A DNA stretch of 64,000 nt from Mytilus edulis. Taxonomy: Eukaryota; Mollusca; Bivalvia; Mytilida; Mytilidae. The position numbers and the translations under genes are program-made. Below the pieces are notes generated by a model. That model saw nothing but the letters and a program-made list of their open reading frames with translations. It ran no database searches and was not told where the DNA came from. The stretch lies in assembly GCF_963676685.1 (NCBI RefSeq), contig NC_092345.1, forward strand, positions 24,947,585 through 25,011,584, written 5' to 3'. Positions 49,601-58,600 of the stretch are shown one piece after another. Positions within the stretch are counted from its first letter, which is position 1. The number at the start of each line of letters is the position of its first letter.

Positions 49601-52600
49601 CCTAGGTAAACAATCTAGAGGGCTATAAAGTTTAAGCCCTTTTCACAACTTGAACCTTTCTGTTGTATTCAATGTGCTCACTGGCCAAAAAAGGCTCATA
49701 CTGTTATTTGCAGCTAAATTTTCAAATTTTGATAAATATCTAATTAAATACAGTTACAGCCAATTTGGTATCATCTGTTTTGACTATTTTATTTGTAATG
49801 CTTTAAAAATAATATATAAAGCTGTGATTTTCTTTTGCTGCTGTTGCAAAGAAATTATTATTTTTATAAATGTACCTTCATTACAGGCACTGATTCTCCA
49901 GTCAACATGGCTTCATCTACTATACATGGTCCTCGTAGCAACAGCATGTCACATGGTATCACATGATCATCTTGTGATCGACCTTTAGATAAAAACATAG
50001 AGAAACAACATTGTTAAATCATTTCTACAGATAGAAAAATATTTGCTTTAATAAATACATAAAATCAAAAGAGACTGTGTCTATGGGACACAGCTGCTGC
50101 CCCTGCTTGAAATAACATTACAAAGGGATAAAACTCAAGAACAGTAAAAGTGTGCAACCAAAATTTGTAATTGATCTGTGGTTTGTGGTAATCAGTATTG
50201 TGTATAAGTCTCATAACATTTAATTGATGCAAACAAAAAGTTACTTCCCTGAGAATATTTAAGTTTAATCAACCATTTTCTTCATACAAAAATGCCTGTA
50301 ACAGCTAAGATATGACAGTTGAAATCCATTTGTTTGATGTGTTTGAGATTTTGATTTTGCAATTTGCTCATGGACTTTTCTTATAGAATATGCCTAAGAG
50401 TTCGGTATTTTTGTTATTTTACTCTTTTTTTTTTTATCTGTCTCAGAGTTCGGTATTTTTGTTATTTTACTTTTTTTTTATCTGCCTCAGAGTTCGGTAT
50501 TTTTGTTATTTTACTTTTTTTTTAATTTGCCTCAGAGTTCGGTATTTTTGTTATTTTACTTTTTTTTTAATTTGCCTAAGAGTTCGGTATTTTTGTTATT
50601 TTACTTTTTTTTTAATCTGCCTCAGAGTTCGGTATTTTTGTTATTTTACTTTTTTTTTTATCTGCCTCAGAGTTCAGTATTTTTGTTATTTTCCTTTTTT
50701 TTTAATTTGCCTAAGAGTTCGGTATTTTTGTTATTTTACTTTTTTTTAATTTGCCTAAGAGTTCGGTATTTTTGTTATTTTACTCTTTTTTTTTATCTGC
50801 CTCAGAGTTCGGTATTTTTGTTATTTTACTTTTTTTTAATTTGCCTAACAGTTAGGTATTTTTGTGATTTTTACTTTTTTTTTTATCTGCCTCAGAGTTC
50901 GGTATTTTTGTTATTTTACTTTTTTTTTTAATTTGCCTCAGAGTTCGGTATTTTTGTTATTTTACTTTTTTTTTAATTTGCCTAAGAGTTTGTTATTTTT
51001 GTTATTTTTACTTTTTTTTTCTGCCGTAGAGTTCGATATTTTTGTTATTTTACTTTTTTTTTTTTATCTGCCTCAGAGTTCGGTATTTTTGTTATTTTAC
51101 TTTTTTTTTAATTTGCCTTAGAGTTTGGTATTTTTGATTTTTTACTCCTTTTTTTAATTTGCCTAAGAGTTCGGTATTTTTGTTATTTTTACTTTTTTTT
51201 TCTGCCGTAGAGTTCGATATTTTTGTTATTTTACTTTTTTTTTAATTTGCCTCAGAGTTCGATATTTTTGTTATTTTACTTTTTTTTTAATTTGCCTCAG
51301 AGTTTGTTATTTTCGTTATTTTACTCCTTTTTTTAATTTTCCTAAGAGTTTGTTATTTTTACTTTTTTTAATTTGCCTCAGAGTTCGATATTTTTGTTAT
51401 TTGCTTTTTTTTTAATTTGCCTAAGAGTTCGGTATTTTTGTTATTTTACTTTTTTTTCTGCCGTAGAGTTCGATATTTTTGTTATTTTACTTTTTTTTTT
51501 TATCTGCCTCAGAGTTCGGTATTTTTGTTATTTTACTTTTTTTTTTAACTTGCCTCAGAGTTCGTTTTTTTTTGTTATTTTACTCCTTTTTTTAATTTGC
51601 CTAAGAGTTTGTTATTTTTGTTATTTTTACTTTTTTTTTCTGCCGTAGAGTTCGATATTTTTGTTATTTTACTTTTTTTTTAATTTGCCTAAGAGTTCGG
51701 TATTTTTGTTATTTTACTTTTTTTTTAATTTGCCTAAGAGTTCGGTATTTTTGTTATTTTACTTTTTTTTTAATTTGCCTAAGAGTTCGGTATTTTTGTT
51801 ATTTTACTTTTTTTTTAATTTGCCTAAGAGTTCGGTATTTTTGTTATTTTACTTTTTTTTTAATTTGCCTAAGAGTTAGGTATTTTTGTTATTTTACTTT
51901 TTTTTTAATTTGCATAAGAGTTCGATATTTTTGTTATTTTACTTTTTTTTTAATTTGCCTAAGAGTTCAGTATTTTTGTTATTTTACTTTTTTTTTCTGC
52001 CTTTGGGCTATTCCAGAAAAAAATGTATGGGGGGGTTGGAAGGCAGTTTTTGTCAGCACCTGCCACCCATACAATTGTAATTGAGAATTATAGTGCATTA
52101 TAGTGTGAAAAGTTGCTCTGATACCCATCACCCATGTATTATGAATACAATGTGCCTTCCAACCCCCCCATACATTTTTTTCTGGAATAGCCCTTAGAGA
52201 TCGATATTTTTGTTATTTTACTTTTTTTTTAATTTGCCTAAGGGTTCGGTATTTTTGTTATTTTACTTTTTTTTTAATCTGCCTTAGAGTTCGGTATTTT
52301 TGTTATTTTACTTTTTTTTAATCTGCCTTAGAGTTCGGTATTTTTGTTATTTTACTTTTTACCCATATTGATTCCTACCTATTGATACAATATCTCCAGG
52401 CAATAACTCATCACTCAGAATAGGTCTCCATTTTCTGTTTCTATACACCTGTAATGGTACATGACACAAATCTGATTAATAATAATACTTTATTCCAAAA
52501 GCAAGTACAGCTTATAAAATATACATTCAATTTTTGACAAATTAATTATACATGCACCATATTACATAAACAGACATATAATAATAAAATGTTAACTACA

Positions 52601-55600
52601 TTTAAATATATATATTAAATCTCTCGTATAAAATACAATTTCAAGTATAACGCAGAGTATAAGATTAATAAAATTATTAAAAGTTAGCAGCGTAGTTTGT
52701 CTGCTAATTTTAAGTATTTACCAAGATTGTTCAGTTCTTAAATATTTTGTACAGATAATAATTGGATCAATTTATAAGTAGAGTAAGCATACATCTACAC
52801 ATGCAACCTCTAGAAAAATTAGAGATTTAAAACTTGAAAATTTCATAAATTTCTAAATAACTCTATAAACAAGAATGTGTCCCAAGTACATGGATGCCCC
52901 AAACGCACTATCATTTTCTATGTTCAGTGGACTGTGAAAATGGGATAAAATCTCTATTTTTGCATTAAAATTAGAAAGATCATATCATAGAGAACATGTT
53001 TACTAAGTTTCAAGTTGATTGGACTTCAAATTCATTAAAAACTACCTAGACCAAAAACTTTAACCAGAAGTGGGACGAACGGACAGATGGACGAACGGAC
53101 GGATAAAAGTACAGACGAACAAACGGACGGACGCACAGACCAGAAAACATAATGCCCATAAATGGGGCATAAAAATGTATAGTGATTTCAATGGTTGCCA
53201 TTTGTTGTTGTATATCAAATATGTTTATTGTTTTGTACCTAAATCATGACATTATTGGGATTAAAATTAAATCAATATTTTTTTTATCATTTTCTTACAA
53301 CAGGTCTTATCAATCATAACTCATTAAGGAATAACTGCAATATTTGATAATTTATCAAAAATGTGGTGCACACTGCATAACCTAGCCGGCCTGTGTAGCA
53401 CTTTTTATGTTATTTTGAATAGACTGAAAAAATATTAATGCAAACCAGTCATTCCTTGTAATTTTTCTAATTCTAAATTATTTTGAAAGGAGTTAAATCA
53501 TGAAACAATGTTCACGATAACACAACATTATGTCTATGAGCTGATAGACAAAAACCTTTCAGCCAATTAGAAGATGCTTATCATCCAAAATCAATTTATT
53601 TTCAGTTGTTACCTGTAAAAGATAGGGTTTACTGCCCATTTTTCTGATTTCTGACATGTTTCTTAACTGTTGTTGAACAAGAGTGGCTTCAAATGCAATC
53701 AGCATGAACAGGGTGAAAACACTGTAGTACCAATACTCGTCTAAGCACCAGAGACCAACACAGAAAACTTGGAACACAAAAAAGGGAGCTGTAGCTCTTT
53801 CCTTAAATAACTCCATAAACTTAGGCAGATCCATTTCCATTCTGTAAACAAAACATGAGGTAATTTTACTAAAGCTTATTCATTTGTTTAATTTACTCAA
53901 TATATCCTTGAACATAAATCTGTAGGTTGACTTTAAAAATCATCTAACAAACATTAAAGACTAAAAATTACATTAGTTTTGATCAATTTTAGAAATACAA
54001 GATCAATTAAAACTTCCCTGTTGACAAAGATCTTGCATGTTCAGCAAACAAGATGTAAACAAGAGCCATAACTCTTACAAAAGTATGTTAAACAAGAAAA
54101 ATGCACATTTAATCTTTAAGGGCATCCGATACAGTTTCAAGGGAGTTAACTCTTGGCGCGACGTTAAGCGTTTGAATTCCCGCAAAACGTCACTTTTTGC
54201 GGGACGTAATGCGTGTAATTTTCCATAATAAGAAACGTAATGTGGATTTTCCAATGCTCCAATTTCTGTTTCTCCCGCATGCCAACTTCTACACCATCAT
54301 GTTAGTGCATTTGATTATAAAAGGATAACAGTCTAATAAAATCATAAGAAATAAAACACATTACTGTTTCTGTGAGATCTTCAACAAATTTAAATATCGT
54401 ATAGTTAGCAATCTCAAGATGACCGACCCTTTTGATGTTACTCATATAATGCATGTCACTTATCATTTTAATATGAGGAACTACCTTAAATTCCAGCTAT
54501 ATACCAAGACTATGTCCAATAAATTGATTGAATGTTGTTTGCTAAACGTCCAGTGGCAAATATTTCATGCATGTTCAGGACGTATGTCCTACATATGATA
54601 TAGTTTTTATCTAAAATAAAATAATAAATTCAGATGGAAAATATTTATGGAACGATCATTGCACTTCAAAAGGTTGGAGGAGGTATGGTATTTTACTAGT
54701 CCAAATGTCTTGAAAGGCTATTATATTTTTTTTCTTTCACGCGTCACAGGAAGGCGGGCCGTCATACCCTTCCTTACAGTCATAATTATTTGGACTACTA
54801 ATAGTATTTGTCTTGAAAACATATTCTGATTCCCATATTGAAGGAAAAAAATATTCTGTTCAAGTTTTTATTATCATTCATCATTCACAATTTAGTCCGG
54901 CTCCGATTTTCTGTCATTTTTTTTACAGCACAAAAAACCGACAATGATATTTTAAAACTAATACCAAAAATTTAGGTACAAGAAGAAGTAAACTTCCTAA
55001 CTGAACAATTTATTTATTTTAGATAAATAATGGCATTCCGCTAATATCAACAACGATACAACTTTAATAAAGTTCCTATTACCTCCACGTAACACATATT
55101 TTATCTAACAAAAAGTAAAACAACAAAAAATACTGAACTCCGCGGAAAATTCAAGAGGCAACAATATTTTTTATACTCCCGTACAAATTTTGACAGGATA
55201 TATTATGGTATACAAATGTGCAGCGTCCGTCTGTACGTCTTAAAATGGTACAGCATTTAATCCTAAAGTCATTAAACTAAATATGGTTGTTTTTCTCATG
55301 ATGGTCAAACGATCTGTATATCTTTTAGGCGAACTTTTTGAGTTACAAGACTTGAAACCTTACACACTTCTTAGTTATATGAATCTCATATCTGTATACT
55401 TTTTGAGGATGATTCTTTTATTTTAGATTTATTGAGTTTATGAAAAAAGAGGGGGTTTTCACATGTCGAGCCGTATCTAAAAAACTGTTAATAATTATTG
55501 CATAAAATTTCATATACTTGTTAGTTAAATTATTCTTAAAGATCTGTATACTTTTTCGTGATGATTCTTTAATTAATTTTTTAGTTCTTAAATTTTTATT

Positions 55601-58600
55601 GAGCTTCAATTTAATATCATAGTCATTACAAACTTCCTTTTGAGCAAGAATAACAAATGAGTCAGGATATACTTAGCATGACTTCCTGTACAAGCCCCGT
55701 TATATTTCAAAAACATGTATTATGGGGTTTTTTTTCATAAGACAACGGGCAAATCATGCGCTCGTAGCGCAGTTGTTTATTTTGGGTTGTTGTTTTTTTT
55801 CAATTTTTTTACAAATATCTTAAGAGAAATGATGGAATGACAGCAAATACAATGCAATTTCCAATATAATTAATATTTCCAAATGGCATAACTCTTTTAA
55901 AGAATAGTTGATATGCACTGATTTTCGAACGTGTCCGCACGATATCAGTTTTATAGAAATTTGGCAAGATTGTACACTTGAAAAATCTAATTAACCATAA
56001 GGACCGAAAGGACAGACACAGGAATGAACGTGTCATAATTTATGTACCCCGCAATGCGTCGCGCTTTGGTGAAAATATATATAGCTATTTACCAATGAAA
56101 TTAGGCATAGGTAATATGTCCAGTCCTCTCGCTATTAATTCAATCATTTTTGCGAAATCCAACAATTTCAAAATAAGGTCTAGCTTCTCTCTCTGGACAA
56201 AAGCATCCTTTAGCATATTCCTTGATAAGATTTTGTTTTTGTTTTCTGACAACACAAAAAAGAAGATATGGTATAATTTCCAATGAGACAACTCTCAACA
56301 AGAGACAAACATGCCACAGAAATTAACAACTATAGGTCACCGTACAATCTTCAACATTGAGCAATGCCCATACTGCATAGTCAACTGAATGTCAAGTTTT
56401 AAATTGCCAAGTCTTTAATTTTAAAAGCCGTAAAAATTATCAACCGTCAGTAATCTCTTTTCTTGGGGTGTTTCTCACTTAGACCACAAACAACGAGATG
56501 CATTTATGATTCACATGATTTTATTTCCGAAAACAATATTACCAATTTTTAGTTAGCTCTTTACAAGCAATATTTATACATCTGAAAAATGTCACCGGTA
56601 ATTTGCAATGATTACGTCGAAAAAGTCTGCCAGCGACGTCGTGCACTTTAGCGCTAACGTTGAGGTTACAAAGGGGGGACGCAATTTTAAGGATAAATCG
56701 CGTTTATCATAGAATCCAGCACGGTGACATATATTTTTTATTTCAGATTTGGAGAAAGCATGACAAAATGTAGTTCATGCAGAAAAATGATAAAAATGAC
56801 ATTTTCAGAAACACTTTATTTCTATATTTTTTAAATTAAAAAAATCCCACTCTGAGCATCTGGTTTCGCAATGTCAAGCAAAGCTTGAAAATGTGTATAG
56901 TCATTCGTGTAGGGATTTATTTTTTTTCTTATTGTCACTTATCACAGCTTCAAATTGAACCCGATCTTAATAATTTACGACAAAAAATATTTGCTCCAAA
57001 AGTTTTATAACATTGTTTAACTTTTTTGCAAAATTGCACAAATCCCCAATTTTCAGCCTCAATTTTCTCGAAAACGAGCACGGTGACCTATGTTTTATTT
57101 TGTGTTCTATTTTATAGCTCACCAAGGCCTACAACATATATAAAAATTAATAAAATTACATTTTATCGAGAAACTGTATCGGATGCCCTTAAATTATAAA
57201 TCATTTACATAAATTTGTGGCATGTGAATCAAATAGTCCCTTTTCAAACAAAAGTGAAAAGTTTTTTTATAAGTAAAATCTTGCACACTGAAGACCATTT
57301 TCCATTAAATAAGTAGGTCTGACAGCTGGGAAGAAACACAAATTCAATCTGTATTTCATCATTTTTTTCATCCACATTCAAATATTAGTGAATACATTTT
57401 TTCTGTAGTCTCAATCATCATGGAATTCAGGAAAATGAAAGTTGTAAATCAATACTGTGATCAATAAAGTATATAATGAAACAAACATGCAATTTAATTA
57501 CTTTAGATTAGGGTGGGATTTTTTACTCTTATTTTAATCGAATGAGGGAGTATTGCACTTTTGTGGATATTTAAAATTCCTTGTTTTGACAAAATCTGCA
57601 TACAAGGTTTTTAATATCAAATCATGATTACACGAAGTATAAATCCTAGTTCACCTTAATACCCATTTAATCAGAGAAAAATTGGTATATGTACCTAACA
57701 AATAAAACGAATCATCAGTACTCTTTAAAAAAATAACACTAACTTATTTTGACCATAAAACTTTTCTGCCTGTTTAATTTCCTCCTCTTCCAGGTATCCT
57801 TTAGAGTCCATGTAGTATCCGATAGACTTATCATCAGGGAAGGGTATTGATAGAAACTGCTTCTTCTCTTCTCGGTCATAAATATATCGCGTTTTCTGGA
57901 AGTTGAACCAAAGTTCATGTGGTGTGGTAGTCTGATAAAAAAAAAGGAACAAGAGACATTTTAAACATGTTTGTTTAACCATGGCGCATTTTAGCACCTG
58001 TTCCAAGTCAAAAGCTTCTGGCCTTTGTTAGTCTTGTATAATTTTTAATTTTAGTTTCTTGTGTATAATTTGGAGTTTAGTATGACGTTCCATTATCACT
58101 GAACTAGTATAGATATTTGTTAAGTGGCCAGCTGAAGGACACCTCCGGTGCAGGAGTTTCTCCCTGCATTGAAGACCTATTGGTGACCTTAGGCTGTTGT
58201 TTGTTCTATGGTCCGGTTGTTGTCTCTTTTGGCACATTCCCCATTTCAATTCTCAATCTAATCATAACACTTCAATTCTAATTTTTCAATGCAATTAATA
58301 TAAAATTAACCTGCCTCAAGATAATGAATTGTGTAAAGAAACTGGTTTTGGTTGCATATAAATGGTCCCATGTTAGAAAATTATCATTGTAATATAAATG
58401 CTTAAAAGGCAAACTAAATTTGATTTTGTTTTAGAACAATTCAAAAATGTTTAATAAGGTACATTTTAAAATCTTATCATGCAGTGTTTCCACCTGCCAA
58501 ATATAAAACGTTGACCCACCCTTGGCACCCTTCTACCATTCATGACACGTATATATGTGAAAAATAAAATATTTTACCAGTCAATAGTGTTTATCCATAA

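Noticed and set aside
50390-52080. Phe-rich plus-strand reading frames of 70-140 codons
   Set aside because: Pure translation of the T-rich minisatellite; several frames are open at once and none has a conserved domain.
50390-52370. Possible CRISPR-like regular array
   Set aside because: There are no unique spacers; the unit is a simple head-to-tail minisatellite in an animal intron.
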